From the NCBI GenBank assembly GCA_014529385.2, contig CM043971.1, forward strand, positions 98,971,985-99,035,984: a DNA stretch of 64,000 bases, read 5' to 3'. Both the position numbers and the translations under genes were made by a program. Every line of letters begins with the position of its first letter. The first letter of the stretch is position 1. The stretch comes from Adiantum capillus-veneris. Lineage: Eukaryota > Streptophyta > Polypodiopsida > Polypodiales > Pteridaceae. Under the pieces are notes generated by a model, which was given only the letters and a program-made list of their open reading frames with translations, had not been told where the DNA came from and did no database searches. Below, piece by piece: positions 1 to 11,796 of this stretch.

Positions 1-1
1 G

Positions 2-187
2 CTAGAGCTGATCCACACTCTCAGAGGACAGCTCGAGGGACTACAGGGCAGCTCCGACCGCATGCAGGAGCGCAGAGAGGCTTTCGTTCGACTCTGGCGC
101 CCTGGGCCTTTCTACACCATGGTCCAGGGTGTACTCCGATGGCACTACCGACCACCTGTGTGGCTTTTCCCTCCCCCCATTTCTTGA
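2..187 (+). CDS. 3' end of an open frame entering from the left edge
   Basis: The frame is open from the first bases of the window and runs 61 codons to a TGA at 185-187. The peptide is rich in Arg, Leu and Gln at first (around LRGQLEGLQG) and ends in an aromatic and proline-rich tail. The GC content is clearly higher than in the AT-rich DNA that follows, which suggests a coding or retroelement 3' end. I recognise no domain. It could be the end of a retrotransposon gag-like protein or chance. Confidence 0.25.
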   Translation, partial: LELIHTLRGQLEGLQGSSDRMQERREAFVRLWRPGPFYTMVQGVLRWHYRPPVWLFPPPIS

Positions 188-1580
188 TTTAGCCCCATTG
201 TACATATGCTGGTTTATTCATTAGGAGAGTCTCCCACCATGGTTGTTGTAGCCCTCTTTTGAAGAGGTGGTTGTAGCCCTATAGGCAGTTTCAGTAACTA
301 ATAGAAGGATCTTTTTCTCAGAAAAAAAAGAAAGACTAAAAATGCTTGCACAATCTTGATGTTATGACAGGTTTTAGTGCTAGGGTTTCCACGTCGGATC
401 AAAGAGATAATTGGCCATTACTTTCATCTGGCTTAAAGTAGTGCCTGTAATGTAGCTCTGAGTCAAGAACAAGAATTTTCTCCAACTACGTTCTTATCTT
501 TTCTTTAGAATGTTGATTTTCTATTTAAAGCTTCTATTTCTCTCTTAGGAAGTGATTTTTTTCAAACAGATTTTTTGTCCATTCAAGAGGGATTTACTAC
601 CAATGGTGCAAAGGTTGTTTGAAAGGTTTTGATTGGTCTACTAAAGGTCTTACTATCAATTATGCAAAGGATGTTTGAAAGGTTTCAATATTTCCTTTGT
701 AGAAGCTCATAAGCCAGTGAGTCAAGTTAGGATTGTATCATGTGTTATAGCCCACTAAAGCCTTGAAATGAATTGTGTAAAAGTAGCCTTAAAATTTTTA
801 TGAATTGTGCAAAGGTCGTTAGAATGGTTGTAATATCATTTTATCCAACCGGTTTCATGATTATATCATTTACTTCAATAAAAAGGAGTGATTTATTGGA
901 TACACCAGCCATTCTCTATTGTCCTTGTTTTATTAAAAAAAAGAAAGATTCAACATTCCTTTTGCTTTTTCCTACTAAAGTGCTTATAATCATTTGTACA
1001 AAGGTCACCTGAAAGATTTTATTATCATATCCATTGGACAAGTGTCTTAATTGTCTCAACCCATTCTAATACAAAAGGGTGAATTGACCCAAAAGTAGAT
1101 TGTAAATACAAATTTCTACGAGTCTCTAACAATGCCATTTCTAAAGTTGAGCATCCTCAAAGATATGACAGCTATTGCAATTCATGAGTTTTTGTGAAGA
1201 AAGTTGGTGGATACATCAGGGTAATGATAATGAAATAATCGCAATTAATTAAGTAGACTCTGTTGAAAGTCGGTCAAAATGGTGATAGCAAATACGGTAA
1301 CTCATAGTCCATTGAAATCCTCATCACGTGTAGATACAGGAGCCTTTTATAAAAAATGGGGGTAGCTAGGGTTTCCATTAATTGGGTTCCCATCCATAAG
1401 GTGTGACTATGTGAGTAGTAGGACGGACCGTCTAGACTAGCTATTGTTGAAGGTACCTTAGCCCTTGAGATAGTAACAATTTTTTTTGTTCACATGACAC
1501 ATAAACATGGACAATCTAGTAAGGATACACATGGGAAGGAACACAAATACTTCTTACCTCATTAATTAGGGCAATGGTTT
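188..1580. other. AT-rich DNA with no recognisable gene
   Basis: Only short open frames without domain signatures are present on either strand. No LTR ends, RNA gene or tandem repeat stands out. A short motif around 600-700 (three variants of 'tgcaaaggt/gatg tttgaaaggttt') is repeated loosely, which suggests old local duplication. Confidence 0.5.
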
Positions 1581-1589
1581 ATGAAAAGG

Positions 1590-2180
1590 TAGTCCTTAGC
1601 ATAGTGGCCTAGCTTTCCACAGTCATAACACGTCCTTCTCTTGGAAGAGAGAACATAGTCTCCACTTGTGGAAGTGTCTTCATCTTCATTTGAAATAATA
1701 GTATGTGAGGTTCTTACCTTTGTCATCATCTTCTTGTTGTTGAGAATCTTCTTCTCTTCTTGTTGTAAACTGTTGATGACATCAAGATGTGCAATGGGTT
1801 AACTCTCCTTAACAAGTTAGTAAAAGTCCTTGCTGTCTTGGAGGGGCATGATCATTATAGCAACCTCTTCATCTTGATCAACAATACACTCTAAATAAAA
1901 CAATTAAGTGCATATGGAACTCAACCTATCGACAATGCTAGAAATCTCCTCTCCTCCCTATAACGTCAAGATAAAAGACACTCCCAATGAGATCTTTGAG
2001 TCCTTGGCTTTGGCTTCAACTATCATCTCAATCTTTTACCAACATTCAACATGGTTTGACAACTCCCCAAAGATTCCTCCTCATGAGATAGCCTCTAGTC
2101 TTACCCTGCCGAGAATGGAATCCTTAGCCTTTAAATTTGTGACTCTCCTCTTTCCCATTCAGGATGTCCAATGGGGGTGA
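1590..2180 (-). pseudogene. Ty1/copia gag remnant with CCHC zinc knuckle
   Basis: Read on the minus strand, 1595-1645 encodes a zinc knuckle of the retroviral type, CYDCGKLGHYAKDY, preceded by a Ser/Lys-rich spacer. Further upstream on that strand, a decayed stretch contains VDQDEEVAIM and a following DSKDF segment, the pattern seen in the C-terminal half of copia gag (UBN2) proteins. Several stop codons break the frame. Gag would package the element RNA in cytoplasmic particles. No RT, integrase or LTR belonging to it was found nearby, so it is an isolated fragment. The plus-strand open frame over the same bases (1908-2180) is probably a shadow. Confidence 0.55.
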
Positions 2181-2541
2181 AGGGAGGTCTCACCCAAGAG
2201 CAAGGAGGTCTACATAAATGCATATACCTATCACATGGGTTCAATAGAAGATATTTTCAATTCCAAAAAATTTCACATTGCTATTTACAAAGGGGGTATG
2301 ATCTCAGGATCTTTAAGCAAAAAAATTTAAAGATTGAATAGGAAAAGTGTGTGTTGTAATTTTGGAAATATAGAGATGAGGGATCTTCATAATATCCCTT
2401 GGACACTCGTGATATAGTAGGTTAACATATAGTGAATGTCCCAAACCTGAGAGTATGGGGCGGTGTCTATCCATTGCACAACAAGATTAGTGCAAGGTAC
2501 TCATTATATATAAGATAGTGTAACATATCAAAGGAGGGTCT

Positions 2542-2550
2542 AAGGCACAA
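2542..2550. repeat. Left 9-bp target-site duplication of the outer element
   Basis: AAGGCACAA lies directly outside the left inverted end. The same nine bases occur in the same orientation directly outside the right inverted end at 27891-27899. A direct repeat flanking inverted ends cannot be part of the inverted repeat itself, which makes it a good insertion footprint. Confidence 0.65.
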
Positions 2551-2609
2551 GAGGAGTATTTTTTGGCAAGCACTTTTTTGAAATCGAGCGAGCAGATTTC
2601 AAAAAGATT
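2551..2609 (+). repeat. Left terminal inverted repeat of the outer element
   Basis: It begins GAGGAGTATTTTTTGGC and contains a near-perfect hairpin (TTTTTGAAATC... to ...GATTTCAAAAA). It matches the reverse complement of 27818-27890, apart from about 14 bases missing in the left copy and scattered mismatches. Confidence 0.55.
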
Positions 2610-2658
2610 ATTTTCCTCTTTTCTCAACTTTATTCTCTCTCTTGATCCTCCATCGGCC

Positions 2659-2662
2659 TCTT

Positions 2663-2731
<69 letters not shown>

Positions 2732-2744
2732 TTTGTCGGATCGG

Positions 2745-2826
<82 letters not shown>
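2659..2826. repeat. Compound microsatellite (TC)n(TA)n(TC)n(AC)n
   Basis: A run of TC dinucleotides passes into about 17 TA units, a 17-base unique linker, another TC run and about 20 AC units. The long SLSLS/HTHTH open frames on both strands here are translation artefacts. It lies just inside the left end of the outer element and mirrors the microsatellites at the right end. Confidence 0.95.
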
Positions 2827-2830
<4 letters not shown>

Positions 2831-3113
2831 AGAAGTATGTGCCCACAATTTGTAAAAAATCGTGGATTAGGTGGAATCGAAAGAGATTCCACGCAGCGCA
2901 GCAAAAGAAGGAAGTCGCAGGCAGCGCAGCCAGCGTAGCAAAAGTCGAAGACTGCCAGTGATTCAGGCAGCGCAGCCAAAAATAGATGTGACTGCCCGTG
3001 ATTGCATGGAAGCTTTGTGACGTCTGGCAGCTCCAGTGCATTACAAATGAAAGACAAATCGTAGGTCTACAGGTCGAAGGCAAGGGTGACAACAGTGTAG
3101 CCATCGCCAGGTG

Positions 3114-3800
<687 letters not shown>

Positions 3801-3897
3801 TGGTTTTTACAGCAGCTCCGTAAAAAGCTTTATGTGTGTGCTTGCTTAAAGATCTTTTTTTTTTTTTTGCTTTAGTTAGAGAGAGCACGCTTACACG

Positions 3898-4189
3898 ATG
3901 GCTTCGTTGAAAAATAGTGCGAGAGGTGCGGCCAATAGCGCAGGCGAAGAAGGCGTCCCCGTTAAGAGGAGGGGGCATCCTCGAATGACCGCAGAGGAGA
4001 GGTCCGCAAACGAGTCGAAGAGGCCGAAAAAGTTAATGGAGGCGAGTGTGACAATCTCCGTGAGAGGGGAGGACATAGATACATGTCTTCTTCCACGCGT
4101 TGGCGAATTCTCGCAGAAGGAGACATTAGCGGGGATGTGCGCAGTGGAAAGAGGAGGCAGTGTATTCCATTTGCACTTTCAGATGGTGC
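3898..4189 (+). pseudogene. Rep-like HUH endonuclease gene, 5' half (split by inner transposon)
   Basis: An ATG at 3898 opens a frame with a basic N-terminal region (KRRGHPR, around residues 23-30) that could bind DNA. It ends in the segment ERGGSVFHLHFQMV, in which H-L-H (4168-4176) has the form of an HUH endonuclease metal-binding motif. Proteins of this class nick single-stranded DNA through a tyrosine to start rolling-circle replication or transposition. The frame is interrupted at 4190 by the inner transposon. The continuation is at 18189, where a Y-x-x-K motif is found. The gene is therefore inactive as it stands. Assignment to the HUH class rests on two short motifs in the right order and spacing. 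The precise family (Replitron-like or other) is not determined. Confidence 0.5.
4185..4189. repeat. Left 5-bp target-site duplication of the inner transposon
   Basis: GGTGC sits immediately before the left inverted repeat. The right flank has GGTTC (18184-18188), a 4 of 5 match. Using either copy, the interrupted reading frame is restored with the same amino acids, which supports exactly five duplicated bases. Confidence 0.75.
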
Positions 4190-4220
4190 ATTAGGGGAAT
4201 TTTGAGGTCACTTTTGTGCC
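4190..4220 (+). repeat. Left terminal inverted repeat, inner transposon
   Basis: It starts ATTAGGGGAATTTTGAGG. The first 21 bases are identical to the reverse complement of the right end, then there is one mismatch and nine more matches. Weaker similarity continues inward through a GTAGAGAGAGA stretch. Confidence 0.85.
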
Positions 4221-5020
4221 CTGTAAGAATATGTAGAGAGAGAATATATACTTTATTTAAAAATAGTGAAATGTTTGTAAAAAGGTGAGTTTGCGTTCTT
4301 TTTACCTCCGCCGAAACATGTCGTTGTCAAATCTTTCTAGGATCTTTAGTATTCTAAAAAATACTCCCTCCAAAACTAACGAAAACGTCAGTTCTGGCCC
4401 AAAACTCAAAATTTCCAAAAGCTGAAACAAACCTTTTCTATGTCGTCTTCTTCCTCATATCTGCAGAGCTTTTCCCTATAGTACTATCTCTGACAAATAC
4501 TGTTAACAGACTTCCATGGAGAAGAGAAGCTTATACCATCTACACATTGAGCTAAATGAAGAATATTGTCCAATGCGCAAGAGAAACAAATGTGCAGAGG
4601 TGTCCTCGTCCATATTTGAAGCAATGCGGCAAGAAAAAAAAAACACATTGATCTCTGGACTGATGGAAGATTTTATCCAGTGGACCCAATGACAAAGAGC
4701 ACTCCCCCATTCTCAAATTGTTCATCTTTGATAAAATTTGTGGGTGATGGTCAAAGAGGGTTGCTGGGTTATACACAGAGTCTTACGGCAGAGAGAGATA
4801 TTCTTAAGTTAGAAGATCATTTGGCCACACAAATGATAAATACTCTTAAACAACAGCTTGAGGAATGTAAAGAGAGCAACGAAAAGCTACAAACTCAGCT
4901 CAAACAAGCTAGAAGAAAGAATATAATGTTAGGAAACAAACAAAGAGAAAAGAAGTTAAAGAACATTGAAGCCTTGAGACGTGGTGGAGGAGGTTGCAGC
5001 AGGAGAATCAGAGCAGCAAG

Positions 5021-5283
5021 GTATATATGCTTATTTTATATTGTTAAGTTGCTACTATTCTTTGTTAATATGCTTAGGTCACTTTTCTTTGTTAAGTTGT
5101 ATTATGATTCTGCTCCACATTATTATGCTTATGTTAGGTTGTTATTATGACCCTATTGCTATTGTTCTTTATTAAATGATTAATATTCAGTTAACTTTAA
5201 TTTAGTTGATCACTGTTTGTTTATTTTGTTGGTGTCATTTGGACAAGATCAATAATCAATTAATTTTGTACCTTTTGATTTAG
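5021..5283 (+). other. Intron 1 of the transposase gene
   Basis: The donor is AG|GTATAT and the acceptor is TTTGATTTAG|G. It is strongly AT-rich with T-runs. Joining 5020 to 5284 completes an Arg codon and continues the open frame into the catalytic exon. Confidence 0.7.
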
Positions 5284-6784
5284 GACTTTGCTACAACCAA
5301 ACTCTGCATCAAACATGGAAATGGCAGCTAAACATTATTGTGATGTTTTACCTCCCAAGGTTGCCAAAAAGATTTTCACAGAGAAGAAGTTTAAAAAGGC
5401 AAAGGAGCAGTGCATTGAGGGATTTTTGCAGAGCTCTTGCTTGGACAAGGAGGATGTGCAATATACTATGGATAAGGTAGGCATTAGCAGAGATGGTTAT
5501 AGCAATCTGTTCAGAAATATGAAGTCAAGGTTAAAGCAATGTAAAGTCAGGTCCTCTTTGCTTCCAAACCCATCCATTGTGCAGCAGGCAAGGAAAAAGA
5601 TCAATGAGAGGATAATGGAGATGTTGGGTGAGGCTCACCACATTCATGGTACCTATCATGGTAAAAAGAGGGATCTTCAATTTGACGAGTTCAATAATAT
5701 TTTCCTTGACTTGAAGACACTTCAGAAGGAAATGATCAGATTCTATGAGCTGGAGCATACAGAAGCAAATGGTGTTGTCAGTTTTGTGATAAAGCTTGAT
5801 GAATGCGAGATTGTTAAGAACATAAAAATTGAGAGGATTTCCATAACTTTAATGAACAAAGCATTGAAACCGAAGGATACCAAGTACTTCAGCGTGCAAT
5901 CGGAGAAGAATGTCTGGTGGCTAGGTGCTTTTGAAGTAGAGAGTGAAGACTTTGATGTTCTGGATTGGGTTTTCCATCAAACAAAAATACCCGAAGTCAT
6001 TAATGCACAAGAATTAGGGGAAGAGCTTGAAGTTGAAGGGTTTGGAAGTTACAGGGTGGAATGGCACATGGGAGGAGACCTTAAAACCCTTAAATGTATG
6101 TACAATGTCTCCAAAGGAGCTATGGCAAAGAGCCCTTGTCTGTATTGTATGGCATCAGCAAAAGAATGTAATCTTGCAAATTGGAACAAAGCACCCAATA
6201 GGCATACTCAAGATCCAAACTTCAAAGCAGTTTTAAATATTCCACTTGCTAATGTCCACATATGCACTCTGCATGCTCTTTGCAGAATTGTGGAGAAAAT
6301 TGTATATCTGTATGTGGGGTTTGCCTGGAAGTTACAGCCAAAAGCAGCTAGAGATGCTGCAATCAAATGTATTGAAAGGGTTTTATCAGAAATTGGCCTT
6401 CACAGTGGTAAGGTTAAGATTGAAACAGACCTGAAGAGGTCTTCAAATGGAAACAATGTGCCTAGAAAGGTCTCTGTTGGTGGTGTGAAGGCCAGAGCTT
6501 TCCTAGGGTTTCATGGAAAACTAGGAAAGGTAAATGCCAAGAAGGGTTCATCCAATGTGAAGTATAACTAGTGGAAAGCTCTCCACAATGGCATCAAAGA
6601 TCATGGTCTTGAAGGTACATCAAGAAATAAAAAAGCAGAGGTATGGGAATCACTAGACAAAGTATTTTCCTACTGTGGTAAGACATCCTGGGGAAAAAAT
6701 GATCTGCCAAATTTCAAGAAAGTGCTCAATAACTTCAGAAGTGCAATGAAAGATTCTTGGGATCAGGAATTCACACATTACATG

Positions 6785-6894
6785 GTAAGTTTTTTATTTA
6801 TTTTCTTACCTTTTTAATATGTACATACTTTTAGTTTGGCAGCATATGATTAATCTCATACTTACTAATTATTGACACACTTTTACTTTGCCAG
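6785..6894 (+). other. Intron 2 of the transposase gene
   Basis: The donor is ATG|GTAAGT and the acceptor is TTTGCCAG|CAT. It is 110 bases and phase 0. Splicing joins the W-rich segment of exon 2 to the HxxxNHTPW segment of exon 3 in frame. Confidence 0.75.
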
Positions 6895-7275
6895 CATATA
6901 ATTTACAATCACACTCCCTGGTTTGTAAAGAGATGGGGCTCCCTATCCATATGGTCTACACAAGGCATGGAGAAATCCCATTATCAAGCAAGAACCAAGT
7001 TTTTCAAGCATACAAGACATGGGGGAGGTGCAATGAAGGCAAACAACTTGCTTGAGGTTTTCCAATGGTTCTATAGACAAATATGGCATAGAACTAGATC
7101 AAAAATGACAAAGAAAGCACTACTGAACTCAGATTTAGCAAATGCCTTACACAGGAACAAGCAAAAAAGACAAAATTCATATAATAGTTCATCTGCAAAT
7201 GAAAAATTCTTACAATGGCTAGCTACAAGAGAGAGACAAGGTCGAAAGTGGGCCAAAGTACAGGTTTGAGCAAAG

Positions 7276-7704
7276 TCAGTCTTCTGATGAAGGTACATCA
7301 ACTTCACCCCTAAACTTCAGAAACTTCTGCTTATTGTAGCCTACCATTTGTCTCTTGAGGTCCCCAGAGTGGGCAAGCACATAGGATGCCATTGTGGCAA
7401 AATAACCAACTCTAGAGCCAGTAAGTCCAGGGAAGAATCCAAAAATGCTGATGGCTTCCTCCTTTTCTACCAATATTAACTTCTCTAACCCTGGAGGAAG
7501 CTGATATGAACCAACAACCTTTGCAAGTGCTTTAATTGCAAGCATTGGCAGCAATGGTTCTCTTGTAAACTTGTTATGGAATATAATGACAGTCTCTTTG
7601 TTGAATTTCCCAATAAAGTGTCCCAAGCTCTGGTTCCTTCCTAAATTTAAGGTTCTGGAACCCTTCCCCCTGCCAAGGAATTTGTCTGTGTCCAGTATTT
7701 CAAT
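7276..7704 (-). pseudogene. Unknown conserved-looking gene fragment (last exon)
   Basis: On the minus strand a frame runs from a splice-acceptor-like site (ACACAG|ATTG, exon from 7704) to a stop at 7276, about 142 codons. The protein looks genuine. It has a mixed hydrophobic composition with segments such as GHFIGKFNKETVIIFHNKF and GFFPGLTGSRVGYFATMAS, ending in an acidic PSSED. I do not recognise the family. It is tail-to-tail with the transposase gene, with only six bases between stop codons. Its upstream exons are missing or were displaced where the gypsy element begins (about 7705), so it is truncated. It is most likely a second gene of the inner transposon. Confidence 0.5.
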
Positions 7705-7706
7705 CT

Positions 7707-10700
7707 GTGTCTAGTATTGACATTGTAGATTTCTCTTTGGGTGAATGTTCTAAACCATATGATTTGGTTCAAGATGTTTGTGTGCAGGGCCCAAAAATCA
7801 CCTGGCCCCAGTTACTCCACCTAGCACCTAGGGCGAGGAGACAATGGACAAAGATGGTTAGCACGAGACGACCAAAGCCAAAGATAGCTGGGGCTATCTC
7901 TGGGAGGAATCTAGATGACATACTACCAGTGATGGATGCTTACATCAAAGAGCAACACATCTCCAATATCTACATCGATGGTGGTGCACAAATATGCGTC
8001 ATGAGTGAAAAAATGATACACCGTTTGGGTTTAGAGGTGAGTCGGTTGGCACCATGCCGAGCCAAAATGGCAAATAATTTAAAAGTTCAATGTGTTGGTG
8101 TCATAAATGCAGTTAGGATAAAGGCATTCAACACCGAGGTAGATGTGGACATCTTTGTCATGCCACACAAAGGGGAGGGCTATCCTATCATTCTAGGGAG
8201 GCCTTGGCTTATGGCTATGAGAGCTAAGCAGGACTGGGACACTGGCATAATCCAGATGAAGGATGCAAAAGGGAGGCCAATACTTTACGACATGAAGAAA
8301 GGTCGGCAATGCGACATGGATCTAGAAACCTCTATGGATGAGTTTTCTAGTGGTGACTCTTCAACCACTTCAGAGGAGGAGTTAACAGTGAGTGAAGAAA
8401 GTGACAGTAGCATTGAGGTGATGGGGATCATTCTCAAGGACCCTAAGAAGATGGAGCAACCTGATGCCTCATCATCAAACCAGGGGGAGACACCAGGTAT
8501 ACAACCTCTGGTAGAAGCAAGTAAGCTACATCAAATGCTCTCTAGTAAGTTGTGTGGGAAGGAGCGTGAAGATTATATTTTGATGCTAAGTAATTTTACC
8601 ACATTGTTCATTGATGAATATGATAAAATCATTGGCATCACAGTAGTTCAACATCACATTAAGCTCAAGGAGGAAAGTAAACCTGTAGTGCAGAAGCTCA
8701 GGCGGCTAGGAGTAATTCAACAAGACGCCCTACTCAAAGAGGTGAGGAAATTGCTAGAAGCCGGTTTTATCTATCCTGTTGAAGACTCAGAGTGGGTTTC
8801 TCCAGTGGTAGTCACACCAAAGAAGAATGGTAAGTGGAGGGTTTGTGTTGATTACAAGCCTATTAATGCAGCCACAAAGAGGGACCATTTTCCTCTTCCT
8901 TTTCAAGACGAAATACTCAATGAGGTAGCAGGACATGAGCGCTACACGGTATGTGATGGCTACTTAGGCTACTTCCAAATTAGCATCGCTGAAGAAGATC
9001 AAAAGAAGACAACCTTCATCACACCATGGGGATGTTTTGCTTACAGAGTTATGCCTTTTGGTCTCACTAATGCTCTAGCCACTTTTCAGCGACATGTAAC
9101 ATTTGTTTTTCATCCATTCTTTGGAAAATCAATCCGTGTTTTTATTGATGACTTTTGTATCTATAGCTCTCGCTCTCTTCATTTGGAGAAAGTTTATGAA
9201 GGTCTAGCTAGGCTACAAGCTTTGGGGGGCCAACTCAATGTGGAGAAATGCCACATTGGTGAAAGCAAGGTTACTCTTCTTAGCCATGTGATCTCGGCCA
9301 ATGGCATTGAAGCTGACCCAAGCAAGGTTCAAGCCTTGCTGGCTTTGACCTCTCCCACCACAACAAAGCAGTTGGTCTCTTTTCTTCAAAAGGTGAGGTA
9401 TTTGAGTAGGTTCATTCACTTGCTCTCCCAAGTGGTTCTTCCTTTACAACAAGTTACCCATCAAGAGATCTTCACTTGGAGTGAAGAAAATGAACAACAA
9501 TTCAATGAGGTAAAACAAATTCTAGCTTCACTTCCCACCATAGCACCTCCAAAGTGGGACGAGCCATTTTATGTAAACCCTAGTGTGGGCAATGACACTC
9601 TTGGGGCTGTAGTGATGCAAAAGGATCCTCAAACTTCGTTCATGCATCTTATCTACTTCTCTAGTCGAATGATGACTCCATCAGAAAAGGGATACACGGC
9701 AGTGGAGCACATGGTGCTTGCATTAATGTTTGCTACCACCAAATTTTGCTCTTATTTATTGTCTAGACCATTCATAATCTTAACAATGGAAGAAGTATTT
9801 CCTTATGTAATGCAGCACATGGATGTTTCTTCTAGGATTTCCAAATGGCTCACAAGGCTGCAAGAGTTTGACTACACAATGCAAGTGGAGAACTCCACAA
9901 GGGCCAGTCTAGGAGGTATTCTCACTCATCGCCACTATGAAAAGAAGCTAAAGATAAAGCCAAATGATCAAGATATTACACCTGTGTTGGAAGTCCCTAA
10001 GGTAGAGGAGGCTCACTTTCTTTTCTTTGATGGAGCCTACAAGAGGAAAGTGGACAAAGCTGCAGCACGCATTGTCATCTTCAACGAGCAAGGGGATAAG
10101 GTTTTCTCCATTGGGAATCTCTTGGATTCTCACTCTAACAATGAGGCAGAATATGCAGCCTTAACTCTTGGGTTAGAGTGGTGTGTGACACAGGGCATTC
10201 AACGGTTAAATGTATTTGGTGATGCCATGCTTTTAATAAAACAAATACAAGGAACTTGGACTTGTAAAAATCATAGCTTGCTAGGCCATTTGCGCAAAGT
10301 CAAGGAACTTTTAGGGAAATTTCAAGTTGTACAATTACATCATGTCCCTCCAACAGAAAATCAAGAAGCAGATGCTCTAGCTAGAGAGAAGTTGCAAGAT
10401 GTTTCAGTGGTGGGTGCTATCAAGTTGAAGCTGCCTCTCTTCCAAGGTAGCGATGCTATGCCTGACATCATGAGTTTCTTGGACACAGGAGAGTGTCCTA
10501 AAGATCTTACTAAGGGACAAAAGCAGTGGCTTGTGCGCAAGGCAACAAAATACCGCCTTATCAATGACGACCTCTACTGCAAGGGTAAGGATCAAATTCT
10601 TAGGCGTGTACCTCTCTCTAGAGAGATCACTGAAATCATTTCAAGTTGCCATGATGGTGTTTGCGGAGGACACATTGCACTTGACATCACTAGTAGAAAG

Positions 10701-11789
10701 ATTCTACAAGCCGGGTTTGTATGGCCTAGTCTACATAGGGATGTGCATCATTGGTGTAAAACATGCAAGGAATGTCAAAAGGCAGGGGATAGGAGGCTCA
10801 CATATGAGCCACAAACTCCTATAATCTCATATGGACCATTTGAGAAATGGGGAATTGATGCTATTGGGCCTTTGCCAAGGAGCCAATCAAGTAAGTTTTA
10901 TATCATCATGGGTGTGGACTACATGACCAGGTGGGCTGAAGCAGTTGCCACCACCCGGATTACAGCTAAGGAAGTGGCTAAGTTCGTATTTGAAAACATT
11001 TGTTGCCATTTTGGCACTCCTCTTGAAATAATTTCTGACAGGGGACCAGGTTTTAGAGGAGACCTTGTAGGAGAGCTAATGGAGAAGTTAGGTATCTCAT
11101 GACGACACTCAACTCCCTACTACCCACAATGCAATGGTTTGGTGGAAAAGGTAAATGGTATGATCTGCAAGATCATCACTAAACATGTAAACAATCACAA
11201 AAGTGATTGGGACAAGCATCTTATGGCTGCACTTTGGGCTTATCGCACTTCATTTCGCACATCCCTTGGGTTCACACCATATCACTTGGTGTTTGGTAAG
11301 GAAGCCATTTTACCCATTGAAGTACAATTGGCTAGTCTCAGGGTGCTAGCTGGGTAGGTGGAACATCCTAATGCTCATCTCCACAACCACATTCTTGATC
11401 TAGAGAGGCTTCAACTAGACAAAGAAGATGCTATCAACTATTATGCAGCACAGACAGAGCAACGTCGACTTACCTTCAACAAGGGACTTAGGGAAAAAGG
11501 TCTCAAGAAAGGTATGTTGGTCCTACGGTATGATAACAGATTTGACACTAGGAAGGATAAAAAGTTTTCACCCAGATGGGAGGGGCCATTTGTCATTAGA
11601 AAGCGCTACACCAATGGCAGTTACCGATTGATGGATGCAGATGGTAGGCTCCACAAAACACGTGTCAATGGATGGAGGTTGAAGCAATACTTTTTGAGAT
11701 TTGATCAAGCACCTATGATGGAAATCCCCGAGGAGGGAGACTCCTCCACCTCAATTGAAGAAGAATCAAGTACAACACTAGAGGCATGA
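7707..11789 (+). pseudogene. pol: Ty3/gypsy Tat-lineage pol (protease, RT, RNase H, archaeal-type RNase H, integrase)
   Basis: One frame covers all of pol with two in-frame stops, TGA 11100-11102 and TAG 11355-11357. Domains in order are a linker with PKITWPQLLHLAP, protease (YIDGGA, about 7971), RT (VCDGYLGYFQ and FIDDFCIYS near 9141), a connection RNase H that has lost its first Asp, and a second archaeal-type RNase H with its acidic residues present (FFDGAYK, NNEAEY, FGDAML, EADALAR). The integrase has an HHCC finger and D, D and E motifs (GIDAIG, SDRGPG, LVEKVNG). The double RNase H and lack of a chromodomain point to the Tat group. The element is cut at its 5' side, so gag, primer site and 5' LTR are absent. 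It inserted in the inner transposon. Confidence 0.85.
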
Positions 11790-11796
11790 ATACCTC

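Larger units (their letters stand above)
4516..7269 (+). pseudogene. RAG1/Transib-like DDE transposase (three exons, broken)
   Basis: Exon 1 runs from ATG 4516 to 5020, exon 2 from 5284 to 6784 and exon 3 from 6895 to 7269. Both introns (5021-5283 and 6785-6894) have GT-AG ends and splicing keeps the frame. Exon 1 encodes a segment HIDLWTDGRFYPVDP and then a coiled coil (about 4820-4960). Exon 2 holds, in order, KLDECE (candidate first catalytic Asp, 5798-5800), EVESEDFDVLDWVF, GGDLKTL, a CLYC zinc pair, HICTLHA and FLGFHG. Exon 3 opens with HIIYNHTPWFVKRWGS and has STQGMEKSH, whose Glu (6970-6972) matches the position of the third catalytic residue in RAG1. This order is that of the RAG1/Transib catalytic core. 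There is a frameshift at the A run 4634-4643 and an in-frame TAG at 6569-6571. It would cut and join transposon ends in the nucleus. Another cysteine-containing DDE family remains possible. Confidence 0.6.

Noticed and set aside
4190-4220. Transib-type terminal heptamer CACAGTG at the inner element ends
   Set aside because: The ends start ATTAGGGG. A CAC...GTG string occurs only about 20 bases inside, so the Transib link rests on the transposase and duplication length, not on the termini.
7686-7718. CTGTGTC(C/T)AGTATT twice at the gypsy boundary as a target duplication
   Set aside because: The two copies are adjacent on the same side of the truncated element, not flanking it, so they do not mark an insertion.
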